Assembly: GCF_905475395.1 (NCBI RefSeq)
Contig: NC_058337.1
Span: 103,410,368-103,474,367, forward strand
DNA from: Chrysoperla carnea
Taxonomy: Eukaryota > Arthropoda > Insecta > Neuroptera > Chrysopidae
Reading direction: 5' to 3'
Length of the DNA stretch: 64,000 nt
Under the pieces are notes generated by a model that ran no database searches, was not told where the DNA came from, and was given only the letters and a program-made list of their open reading frames with translations. How positions within the stretch are numbered: position 1 is the stretch's first letter; each line of letters starts with the position of its first letter. The position numbers and the translations under genes are program-made. Below, one piece after another: positions 37,246 to 48,320 of the stretch.

Positions 37246-37939
37246 GTTTTATTTAATAATTTATTTATTATATCATCGCTATACGAAAAGTGTGAAGTAT
37301 TTTATGCAATGTAATTGATGAAACGAAAACAATATAGCTTTTCACTACAATCACTGTCGCTCATCGACCTTGGCTCTATATTACACGCGATTATCATGAG
37401 TTATGTTCATTTGTTTCTTCATTTTAACGGAAATAGTTGAATATGAATTCATATACATGACAATATCGCCTCGTAGATAGAGATCATAGATAATTTATGA
37501 ATCACGCAATGTGTTAATATTAGTGAAATAAATATCTGTAATATAAAAATAATTTTTGTTACCTATTGTTTATATTCATATGATATTGTGTAGTTAGAAA
37601 ATATTTATATATGTTTTAGTAGAACATCATTTATCTCCATTAGATCGAAATAAACAAACGATTATAGATACGCATTAAAAATGACCACACTGAACGGTAC
37701 CCATACTGTACCGTATACACGTACTTTGAACTATGAAGGTGATGACCATTTGTTTGCGGCTTTTCATGAGAACAACCATAGACTGCTATCATAGCAATCT
37801 ATCTATAATAGACATTTGTCTGAGTTTTACAAGAAGAAACGGAATAAAAATAAATAATAACAATAATATATATATATTTATATATTATTTGTTTATTTAT
37901 TAGTTATTAAGTTATATAATTAATTAGTTATTTATTAGA

Positions 37940-40900
37940 ATGTATAAATATATATTATTATTACTATTAATAATTGTAATAAATGAAATAAAAGGATGGA
38001 ATACGAAAGATTATATGAAACGTGAACACTCATTAATCAAACCATATCACAGAGGTATTGTATTTAAATAAATAAATATATATATTATTAATAATTAATT
38101 CAATGATTTATATAAAAAATAATTGATTAAAGGTACTAAAATGAGTATACCTTATTGGGATTTTATGGGATCAACACTAGTCACTAATGATTATATACGA
38201 TTAACACCTGATGAGCAATCGAAAAACGGTGCATTATGGAATACAGAAGTAAGTAATGAATTAAATACACATATTATTTTAAATATTAATTACATTTGTT
38301 ATTTTTAATAGCCATGTTTAATAAATAATTGGGAATTACAAATACATTTTAAAGTCCATGGTAAAGGTAAAGATTTATTTGGTGATGGTTTAGCGATTTG
38401 GTATACAAAAGATCGTATGTTAAATGGACCAGTGTTTGGTAATATCGATTATTTTAACGGTTTAGCAATTATATTAGATACGTACAGTAATCATAATGGA
38501 GCACATAATGTAAGTTTATATATAAATTGCTTTAAATATAAGAGGAAATTCTTTTTTTTTTAATGTTGCTTTGGTAAAATAAGAAAATGACGCTTAGTTT
38601 TATATGCAATCTGTGTATTCTAGTAAATTGTAAAGATTAATCATTACAAGCTCCCAAATTTGCTCCCGTTACAAAACACCATAAAAAATTGTTATATACA
38701 GTGTGTCCCCGGATAGAGGTAACTATACTTGTAAATTTTCTTATTTTGCATTTAAAGAAAAAAAGTTATTCTTTATAAGAAGTTTTGCTTATTATGAAAA
38801 GTATGTAGGAATATTCAAAACTTCTAAATAATGTACAGGGTAGCCAAAAATTTGGTATCACTATTTTTTTTGTGGGTAAACTACCCTTCGTTTTTAAAAG
38901 TGACAAAATGTTACTAAAAAAAGTTACTCGAAATTAACAATTATGACTCTATACAAAATGTCAAGAAAATCTTTCCAACTCTGACAATTCCATTCTTATT
39001 GAACACAAAAAAATACAGTCTCGGATAGTACATGTTCATTGATTTATTATTATTTTCTTTCTTACTTTTTTTATAATTAGAGCTTTTGTTCAAATAAAAA
39101 ATGATGCTATAATTAAAGTACACGGATTTACTTGATATTTTGTATAGTCATAATTTTTAATTGCGAGTAACTTTTCTTAGGAACATTTCGCCAACTTATA
39201 AAAAAGAAGGGTAGTTTACCAGAAATAAAATAGTGATTCTAAATTTTTGGCTACCCTGTACGTTATTAAGAAGTTTTAAATATTCCTACATACTTTTCAG
39301 AATAAGCAAAACTTCTTATAAAGAATGACTGTTTTTCTTAAAATGCAAAATAAGGAAATTTACACGTATGTTATAGTTACCTCTATCCAGGAACACATTA
39401 TATATTCGTTAGTTATATTATAATTTGTGCCATCTAAAAATATCAGGAATTTTAAACGCAGTTGAATTTCATTAATCAATCTAACTCAATAAACGCCATA
39501 GTTTTTAATTTCTTTGATTACTTTAAAAGAGACTGGTATATGTGGCTTCAATATATTATTTTGAATTTTGATAAAAAAACAATAAAAATCATTATTTTAT
39601 TACTGCTCATTAAAGTTTTTATTGCCTGTTTATAAAAAATTAAATTCACGTCACGTTTTGTATCGTCCAATCCAATATACAAACGTATTTGAAAAGAAAT
39701 TTGCATGAGGTACGCAAAAATAACCCTAAAAATAGTTATTTTTTGAATTTTGAAGACTTCGTTGGATAAACTCAAAGAAATTTGACTGCGTCCATAATTA
39801 ATCCGTGGTTTTCTGTATTGAGAATATTTTAATCTTGTTGAAATGACGTTATTTTCCAAATACCCTGTCATTTTTATACTTCTTAAATATTATTACCTGT
39901 GTATGCGGAGACAAAATTTAGCCAAAACTCTTTTTTAGGTAAAACATAAATGGTATGTATGCTTCAATCAGCCGGGCTATTTGAAGCATACATACATATA
40001 CCACATTTAATTTTCTGTCGGTTGTTTTTCATTAATATTTTTTATATGTTTATATTATAAGATATATTCGAACAATTACCTCAAATATTTTTTTCAACAA
40101 ATTATGGCATTTACAATATTGTAAAATAATGAGTTTAGGCATGAAAAAATTTGAGCCTTTTATATGATTATATACTTTTTGTTTTTCGTACAAACATACT
40201 TTTTGGTTTCCGCCTCATATTTTGTCCTCATTGCCAAGCCCTAGTTAGTTCTCTGGTTGTTTTTATCTTAAAAATATTGGAGGGGGCCTAAACATCTAAC
40301 AAATAAAAAATGCCAAATGGTGGCGTTTGGATATGAGAAAGTTTCGCTATTTTTGGGATTTAAACCTTGTACGCTCTTTTGAAGTATACTAATTTAAATT
40401 TATAATAAATTTTTAACCCTACAGACTGCAGTAAGTTATTTATAAACAAAACTACCCCTTTCTTATTTTTAACCAAAGCAATTCTTTAAAAAATTACCAA
40501 ATGATCTAATATTTTGAATTTAATTAAATAGCATCAGCATCCATATATATCTGCAATGATCAACAATGGTACATTACATTATGATCACGATCGTGATGGA
40601 ACACACACTCAAATAGCTGGTTGTGAAGCCAAAATACGTAATTTAGAATTCGATACACACATATCAATAAAATATTTAAACAATCAATTGATTGTATCAA
40701 CTGATTTAGTAAACAAAGCTGCATGGCATCAATGTTTTCAAGTAGATGGTATATTTTTACCAACTGGCTACTATTTTGGTGTATCAGCTACCACAGGTGA
40801 TCTATCTGATTACCATGATATATTATCAATCAAATTATATGAATTAGAAGGTGATGATAATAATGATAGAAGTAAAATATCACCATCAGCATCGTATTTT

Positions 40901-41077
40901 ACACCACCAAGAGATCATATAGAAGATCCAAAACAATCATCGTTAACGTCATCATTGAGTGGTGTTAAAGTGTTTTTGTTAATGTTAGTTGGGGCAGTTG
41001 TGTTTGTTGCATGTATTGTTTTATCAATTATGTTTTATCAAAAACAACAAGAACAAAATCGTAAACGTTTTTATTAA
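37940..41077 (+). CDS. LMAN2: VIP36/LMAN2-type L-type lectin cargo receptor
   Basis: Four exons, 37940-38054, 38133-38248, 38312-38509 and 40532-41077, with phases 1, 0, 0, give 324 residues (human LMAN2 is 356). Residues 1-20 are a hydrophobic signal peptide. KREHSLIKPY starts the lectin domain, followed by WDF-GST, RLTPDEQSK-GALWN, a GDGLAIWY block, GPVFG, FNGLAIILDTYSN (carbohydrate/Ca2+ site), LAGC-like IAGCEAK, and LPTGYYFGVSATTGDLSDYHDI. A transmembrane segment at about 290-313 is followed by a short cytosolic tail ending KRFY, as in VIP36. Proteins of this family bind high-mannose N-glycans and cycle between ER, ERGIC and cis-Golgi. Intron 3 is long and carries a foldback element. AATAAA is at 41154-41159. 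Confidence 0.95.
38699..39400 (-). mobile_element. Foldback element family C, copy 2 (LMAN2 intron 3)
   Basis: A 702-bp element that starts CAGTGTGTCCCCGGATAGAG and ends in a decayed inverted copy, flanked by TA at 38697-38698 and 39401-39402. The arms recur inverted as in copy 1. The central block (ATGTTCATTGATTTATTATT) is the reverse complement of the centre of 34614-35361. Confidence 0.82.
39953..39995. repeat. Perfect 15-bp hairpin in LMAN2 intron 3
   Basis: GTATGTATGCTTCAA at 39953-39967 is followed, after a 13-base GC-richer loop, by its exact reverse complement at 39981-39995. No matching element is seen elsewhere in the window. Confidence 0.6.
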
Positions 41078-41153
41078 AAATATATACTTGTACTTTGTAT
41101 ATGTAAATTTGTTTGTTTACTCTTCCTCCTTTTGTATTGTAATTAATTATTAT

Positions 41154-41159
41154 AATAAA
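41154..41159 (+). terminator. Polyadenylation signal AATAAA of LMAN2
   Basis: Canonical hexamer 77 bp past the stop codon and followed by a TTTGTTTATT-rich stretch. Confidence 0.6.
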
Positions 41160-41289
41160 ATATTATTTGTTTATTAAATTTTATTTTAATGTCAAAGACC
41201 TTTTAATGGAGAACTATAGTAAAAATATTGCCAAAATTGATTCTATTATTTACTAGCTTTTAATTAGAGAATATTTTTAATATTTTATT

Positions 41290-41725
41290 TTCAGAGTAAA
41301 ATTGTACTAAAATGATTTTACACTTTCGTTATTATATTTTGATGAAAGCGTAAAATCATTTTCATGGGACTTTAGATATGTTGTAGAGCATACAATTCTG
41401 CGTCGAAGTTTATCATAAAATATTATGAATTAACATGTACACACATAACCACGAGCTGTATTAAAATGTACTTTCTAGATGCAGTTATTGTATTCTACAT
41501 CCTGTTTGCGTGACTAACGGAGATATTTTTCCTTCATGTTATCATTCAGTACAAAATCATCGATTTGAACCATTACATTGACAGAATAGCGATAAAAACT
41601 GTAAATTAAAGTTAAAAAAGAAGAATTTTCTGTAACTTAGTATACGTTGTAAAGAGTAAAATTTCATTAATTAGTTTTTTAAACCCTGAATACCATTTTT
41701 ATCCATTCACCAATTACCCACGGAT
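41290..41725 (+). repeat. Dispersed repeat family G, copy 2
   Basis: It shares ordered blocks with 7800-8275 (AAAATCATTTT, AATTCTGCG, ATTAAAATGTACTTTCTAGA, GCGTGACTAACG). It is non-coding and its boundaries are approximate. Confidence 0.6.
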
Positions 41726-43964
41726 GGAAAACATAATTTTCATCGCATAATGATTTATCGCAAATTTTCTAAGATAAAAGCGCTGCGGTCGATTTAGCTG
41801 TCTCCTCCACATACTATACTAACGCTCCTTGCCAATATTTAGAGTGTAGTTAAACACTAATTATAATGGCAGATAAAATGACCAAAAGTTTGAAGTCAAG
41901 TTTCAAGTCGAAAATACATTACTGCTGGCGATCTTCAATTTGCAATTACTTGATTTGTTCTTGACACGTGTATTGTGAAAGTTAAATCTAGAACAAATAA
42001 ACTGACAAAGCAAAGGTTGAATATTTAATATTAAAATAAAAATTCTTTGTTTATTAAATATTGTTTATTTCATTGTTAAATACCGTTTATTTATTTTACA
42101 ACAAATATAGTAATACCTATCTATATTAACAAATATTATTATACATACAAAATACTATCAACAAATTCAAAAAACACAAGGAATGAGATTCAAAGACTGC
42201 CAACTTGTCATAAATATTAATTATGTAAATGATCATGTAGCCCAATTTTAGTCGTGATGGATGGAATTTAGAATTGGATAATTGGCTATGAGGTAGTAAA
42301 TTACACGAAATAATTTTAACAATCTAGTTTTTGCACTTCCGTTAATTGCAAGTTAAGAATATACCCCAGTTTGAATTTATACAACAGTAAAAGATAAAAA
42401 TATCCAAATTTGAACATTAACAATTACATTTATAAAATTTTTCAGGCTTATAGTCTCTCAAGCCATTTTTACGTGTTCCAATGTACTTTTGCGTTTAGAA
42501 GAGGTACATTTAATAAAATTTTGAAATAGTTTTGTCATGAATTTAATCGATTCCTGATTATTAAACATTAACATTATTTGTAAATTAAGTCAAAATTATC
42601 AAGGATAAAAAATTTCTATTGCGATCAATTTTTATAATCTTTATTAATTGTATATTATTTTCTATAAGCTCTGGAGACCACAGGTAACACCAGTGAATGG
42701 TGATAGCTTTAGTATTACTTCTTCATACTGTCCTCATGCGATATAATTATTAACACACACAAAGTTTTTAACAACAATTACGTATATGTATAATAATATT
42801 TTTTGTCAACTTGTATATATTTTATTAGACATTGAACACATCAATATGTATATAATTAACATTAAACATAAACAATTGTAAATATATTAATATAACATTA
42901 ATGAGATCAAATATAATATAGAAGTTTTTTAAACATAATAAAGCTTTCGAAAGCTTCGCAAAACTAAAAATTCTAAATGCACAATCATTGGATGTTAAGA
43001 GTGTTATTTAACATCGTTTAAGCATGAATTTCTTTATAATAAATTTTGAACTATTTTCGCGATAAATAAAACACCAATTCAATTAAAAAGCATTTCACGA
43101 GTAAAAAAAATAGATAATGAAATGTACCATTTACTTGCATATATATTATTTTCTTCATGAAAAACCTGGGAAGTTCTGAAATTACGAAACGGAAAAAATA
43201 CAGTCGACACAATCAGGCTTATAAATATTTATGTTCAAATAGCAGTGACTATGTGATGAACATCTGAAAAATATTACAAAGAAATAACAATGTTTCATTT
43301 TCTTAAGTTTTCTTTCAGTAGGTATTTTTGTAAAATCGAGGCACAAACAATACAAAGTTTGTTACACAAGTTAGACTGTAATTTTGTGCAGCCTGATTGA
43401 TGTACCTAGGTCTATTTTACGCCATCAAGTTTCGTATTTCAAAATAAAAATCCAAATTAGTTGTAATTTTTAATCTGTAATCTATCTGGCTAAGACTGGT
43501 ATAAATAAATTCGTTATAGAAATAAAAGCTGTAAAAAAGTATGTTATTAAATTTAAAAAACAAAATTCGAAACATTTTTGTTGATATAAGGACATGTTAG
43601 TTGCTTTTACCCCGTGAACCAAAAAATGTGTGCATCGTTTGAATGATTTAACTTCTAGTTTTACCATCTCAGAAAACTTGATACTTCCTTTAATATTATG
43701 ACGCATTCTTATCCAATTGCATTTTTTAATGTTTTCATTTCTAGTTTCTCAAAAAATTGTACTGTAGTTCCATCGTAAGTCAAGAATGACGCTAATGTTT
43801 CTGGATGCCAAAGGCAAAATAATATTCATTGTCCATATATATGAGATCAGAGTCCTGTGTTCCTCATGATATATGAGTTAAATTAAAAAAAATGTTGTAA
43901 ATTTTATTATGATTAAAAAACATCCTATATAATAAATAATTAACTAAATAATTAATAAAATAAA

Positions 43965-44101
43965 TTAAACTGATGTTTCTTTAAATATCCTTTGTGGTTG
44001 ATTCATTTTGATATTTGATTTATTTGTACTTTTTATATAAATATATTGATGCTGTTGTTGTTTATCATCTATTAATTTATTGTTAATTGTTGTCATCTTA
44101 T
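43965..44101 (-). CDS. Candidate orphan terminal coding exon
   Basis: On the minus strand a good acceptor (TTTATTTTTAG) is followed by a short frame starting MTTINNKLIDDKQQQ and ending QRIFKETSV, then TAA at 43965-43967. Its codon use (ATT, AAT, TTA, GAT, CAA) and Gln/Asn content resemble the real exons in this window. I find no partner exon upstream. It cannot be spliced in frame to INPP5A exon 6, because it would need phase 1 and that exon ends in phase 0. It may be a small separate gene, an exon of an unseen gene or chance. It could also be read from its own ATG at 44096. Confidence 0.25.
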
Positions 44102-47100
44102 CTAAAAATAAACACACTTTATTTTATATATTTATTATTAATTTTAGAGGTTCATACACACACTCTTTAGTTTATAAAATAATTGATACATTTAGATTAA
44201 ATGATAATCGCATTGTGGAGCGATAGATCTCAATTTCTAGATTTCAATCGATTTCTCTCACGAAAGTCCTTTCTTTGCTGCTGCATGTGCCTGGAGTGTA
44301 ACAGTCGTCTTACTGGGTATTATTAAAATAAATATAAGTTTAATCCTTTCCAGCAGTTCTAGGGCAATATACATCTTATAACTAACCATACGTCTTATAA
44401 CTAACCATCCCCTTGCCAACCATTAAACAATTAGGATTCAAACAGTTCCTAGACTATTTTATTAAATGAATCCTATGCCTTTCTTTTCTTTATGGAATGT
44501 CGTTTGTATTAATTGTAGTAAACTACAAAAGAACTTTGGTACTACTGGCCAACCATATTCGTAGAATACAACAATACCAATATCGTACAACGCCTGTACA
44601 CGAAATAGCAACCCAGAGATTTCAATTCCATGGTTTATAATTAGGCTTACGTAATAGTATATACTAAGCTCAATAAGCCATACGATCATATTCAAGGGAA
44701 AAAATGTCTCTACAAACATAAAGAAAATCTCGCATTGACGTACGACGCATTGACATATTGGGTCCATCGTTCTTATAATAAATATAGCGTTAGTTGGATC
44801 TTTAAAAATAAGTGTTATTTTGTAATTAGAGGCCTTAACATAAATATCGATATTTACTTCACACAATACTAGTTAATATTTATTATATGTATCAACTATT
44901 TTAACTACTTTAAGATGAGTGTACGAACCCTTTTAATAAATACATACATATGTTACATACCAAAGGGTATAGGGTGTTACATACTTCATTTTGCTTACAT
45001 ACATTCTCATACATACATTACATCGATTTTAATAGGTAATTAACAATCAAAACAAAAATTTATAAAAAAAAATCATGCTTTATTTAAATTAAAAAATTAA
45101 AAGAAAACAAAAATAAAAACAAAAAATTAAAATAATAGAATAAGTAAACAACAATAATAAACACTAAATCAAATCTACATAGTAAGAAAGATTACTATAC
45201 ATTCAATAATATTACTTGTAATATGGGGCGTGTTCGGGACAGCAAAGTGCTGAGTAAGCCAAGTTAGGCACAGAATATCTAACTAAATTATTCCAAGTAT
45301 AGGTTTAGAGTCAATTTAAATGAAGTATTTAACAATCATTTTGGAACGACTCGAAGGAGAGAATGTTGTAAAAATTGTGTCTAAAAAATTTTTTTTTTAC
45401 GATAATTTTCAAAGCATAGGATCTATTATTTAAGGGTCCTGGAAATAGAGTTGTCGTCTCCCTAGATTTGATCAGAAGACTGCAGGAATTGTGTAGTTTT
45501 TCCCGACTCCCAATATCAATATAAATCTTCCAGAGTTCAGTAAATAAGGAAATTTTTTTAAGGAAGTTTCTTTAAAGAATATTTGACAGCCATAAGAAGC
45601 TTTTATTTTAAATTATTTGAACGACTTAAACAAAGTTTCCGGCTACGAATATTTTCGAAGAGGAAACAATTTTTAGTTACAATCTTTATAACAGTCTCTC
45701 CAATTTCCAGCCATTATAAAATTATTCTCAAATACTGCGTCCTGAACAAAAAAATTTGTTCATATTCTGAATATCTAACTTAGTTTAAAACCAACACTTT
45801 ATTGTTCCGTTCACGCTCATTGTTTACACACCATCGTATTGCACCATCTTTTTTTAAACTGTGCTTTTTTTTTAATCTAACAATGAGTTTTAACTTCATT
45901 ATTAGTAAGTAAGCATCATACAAAATTTTTATTATTAAAAATCGATTATTAATTATTTTTATTTTAAGTTTATTAAAACTAATAGGAAACATTTAAAATA
46001 CACAGAGGAAAGAAGTACATTGATGCTGTGTGTAAATGAACTTTAATGGTGTTTTTTTCAAGCTGATGCTTGGCACTCTATTTAGATGACATATATCGTA
46101 ATAGAATAAATAAATCGTTTAAAAGAGATGCTTAGAGGTCACCATGTATGGAAACTTATTTATGGAATTTTTCATGAAATTTTAGAAGAATACAAATATG
46201 CATGTTGCCAGCAGGAAACTGCATGATGCTATTAGCACTTAACAGTAAAGGGATCATTTGCTCGAGAACCACTCTACGTAAAGAGCAGCTGTTTTACGCA
46301 TATTAAATGCAAAAAATTGTTAGTAAAACTATTCAAAATACGTTCCAAAGTTTCAATACAAATTTCAATTCGTTCTAATGTTATGGACGATTAAGTGAGC
46401 GTACCTCGTTAAGTGCTGAATCGCGTGGCATCTAAAACGGAGCAGTTACTCAGGCAGTCCTTTATGTACGAAAGGATTTTTGAATTTGTGTTATTTTAGC
46501 ATTAGTATATATTTTCTTAACTTGATATTTCACCTAATTCCAGAAATTAATACGTGCGAAATCTGCCGGGTTTATAATTATAAAAGAACTGAAATTTAAT
46601 GCTATACTAATTCTAACACGTTAGCAAATATGACACTCATAACGAGCCGAGCATCAAACGTCAGCATGAAAAAAAAAACCATTTGACTGTTTTCAAATGA
46701 TGAAAAAATGAGTCAAATTGTGAAATGTTTGTTTAATATGATGAACAAAATTGACTTCCGTTTTTATATCATCATTTAAATTCAATATAAACTACAATAA
46801 TTAAATAATATACTTATATTTACATAATAATAATAATTGAATAGATTCATGAATTTAAATATCATATGTTATTTTAAAATTATTAATTAAAATCACAGTT
46901 AAATATTTTATTTAAATAAAAATTAGGTAATTCTTCACAAACGTTTACTTTTGCTTAAAAATTCATTTAAGTAGTTTTAAATATTATATTTCGATTATCG
47001 TAGTTATTTTTTTGCTATTTAACGTATTCTACTGAAAAAAATGAGTTTTAAAGAATCGAATATCTGAAAAAGTACGATTGGGATATAAATTTTGGTAAAA

Positions 47101-48179
47101 AAGCACCCGTAATAAATAGAATAAACATTCCATAGGTTTTATGACTAATCCTCCGGATAGAAGTATAGATGTAATCAAGGGCACAAAATAGCCTAAACTA
47201 ATATATAAATAATCAGAAAATGCTTTTATATTGGCAATTATTTTGAAATCACAGATAGACACTTTTATTAATATAGATTGAGTATGGTATAAAGTCCAAT
47301 ATTTTAAAATTGATCGCTCTAAAAAATTTCATCAATGTATGTGAAATTTCTAATTTTTTGAAAGGGTATAAAATATTGTTGATTGATAGGGTATAAAATA
47401 TTGACCACTTCGATTAAACTTCAAATAAATTAATATTTTTGAAATAGGTTTATTCGCTTAAAGCAGACAGACAATTAGACTATCAAAGAGGGATGTCTTA
47501 TAACATCCCTCTTTTTACTAGGAAGTTAAAAAAAATTATTTAAATTATTTTTTAACAAAAGTATCATTCGTGTGATCAAGAAGCAATTTATTGAAAAAAT
47601 ATTCAAGAAAAAGAGCCTAAAAATAAACCTTATATTTTTTATTATTTTATTTTTATAAACCTTGTACTTTAAAAAGAAGATTAAATTGTTTTGAAAGCTT
47701 TTAACTGTTGTACCTAAAAATGTTAATTTTAATCTGCGTTAAATAAAGTACACACAGATTTAAAAACAACTAACTAAAGCGACATTAAATTTAGGATTGA
47801 GCAAAATTGGTCAATAGATTCTTGCACAAAAATAAAATAAAGTTTCAAACGACTATTAAGGCTTAAGAAAGTATTTTTACTTTAAAAATTTATCTTTCTA
47901 TCTTTTAAGTCCAAATTAAAAAAAAAAAAATATTTTTAAATACAGACAGTTTCTGTTTGTAAACTGAATTGAATTCAGTCTGTTATTATTTTTAGCATCG
48001 TTGCATTTACTTGATTATTACCTTAAACTATAGAAATAAAAAGAAGCGACAAGTTAAGTATCAAACAGCAAAAATGTTTCTAGTTGTAAAACTTTTTTCC
48101 AATAGATTGCCTCTTATAAAGAATTACCTTAAAACTATTATCTACACATAATTTATAGACACTTCCGTTATTGTCTTTT

Positions 48180-48299
48180 TAATAAAACATTTTTTTTTTT
48201 AAATAAAATGTCTAGTCAATTTAAATAAAACATTTTTTTAAATAAAATGTCTAGTCAAATCAAAACATTTTTTTAAATAAAAATGTCTAGTTAAATTAA
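48180..48299. repeat. Three tandem AT-rich units in the INPP5A 3' flank
   Basis: The unit AATAAAACATTTTTTTAAAT followed by AAAATGTCTAGTC repeats three times (48180-48224, 48225-48262, 48263-48299) with small differences. Each unit can pair CATTTT with AAAATG. The array begins 21 bp past the INPP5A stop codon and so is probably in its 3' UTR. Confidence 0.75.
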
Positions 48300-48320
48300 A
48301 TAAAAAATTATTTATATATG

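Larger units (their letters stand above)
36102..37939. promoter_or_regulatory. Divergent intergenic region between KCTD9 and LMAN2
   Basis: The two genes are transcribed away from each other, so both promoters should lie in these 1.8 kb. The middle is occupied by family B copy 4 (36425-36942) and a TIR element (36943-37245). The 320 bp next to KCTD9 and the 690 bp next to LMAN2 hold no repeat that I could match. Confidence 0.5.
41160..48179. other. Long convergent intergenic spacer (LMAN2 to INPP5A)
   Basis: Seven kilobases between two gene 3' ends. It holds family G copy 2 (41290-41725) and a candidate orphan terminal exon (43965-44101, minus). A 134-residue open frame at 44462-44866 (minus) has hydrophobic stretches but no recognisable motif. 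Otherwise it is AT-rich non-coding sequence with no structure that I can name. Confidence 0.5.

Noticed and set aside
44462-44866. 134-residue open frame on the minus strand with hydrophobic stretches
   Set aside because: It has no recognisable motif, no matching exon neighbours and a composition unlike the genuine exons here (more mixed codons). It is most likely a chance frame or a decayed element.
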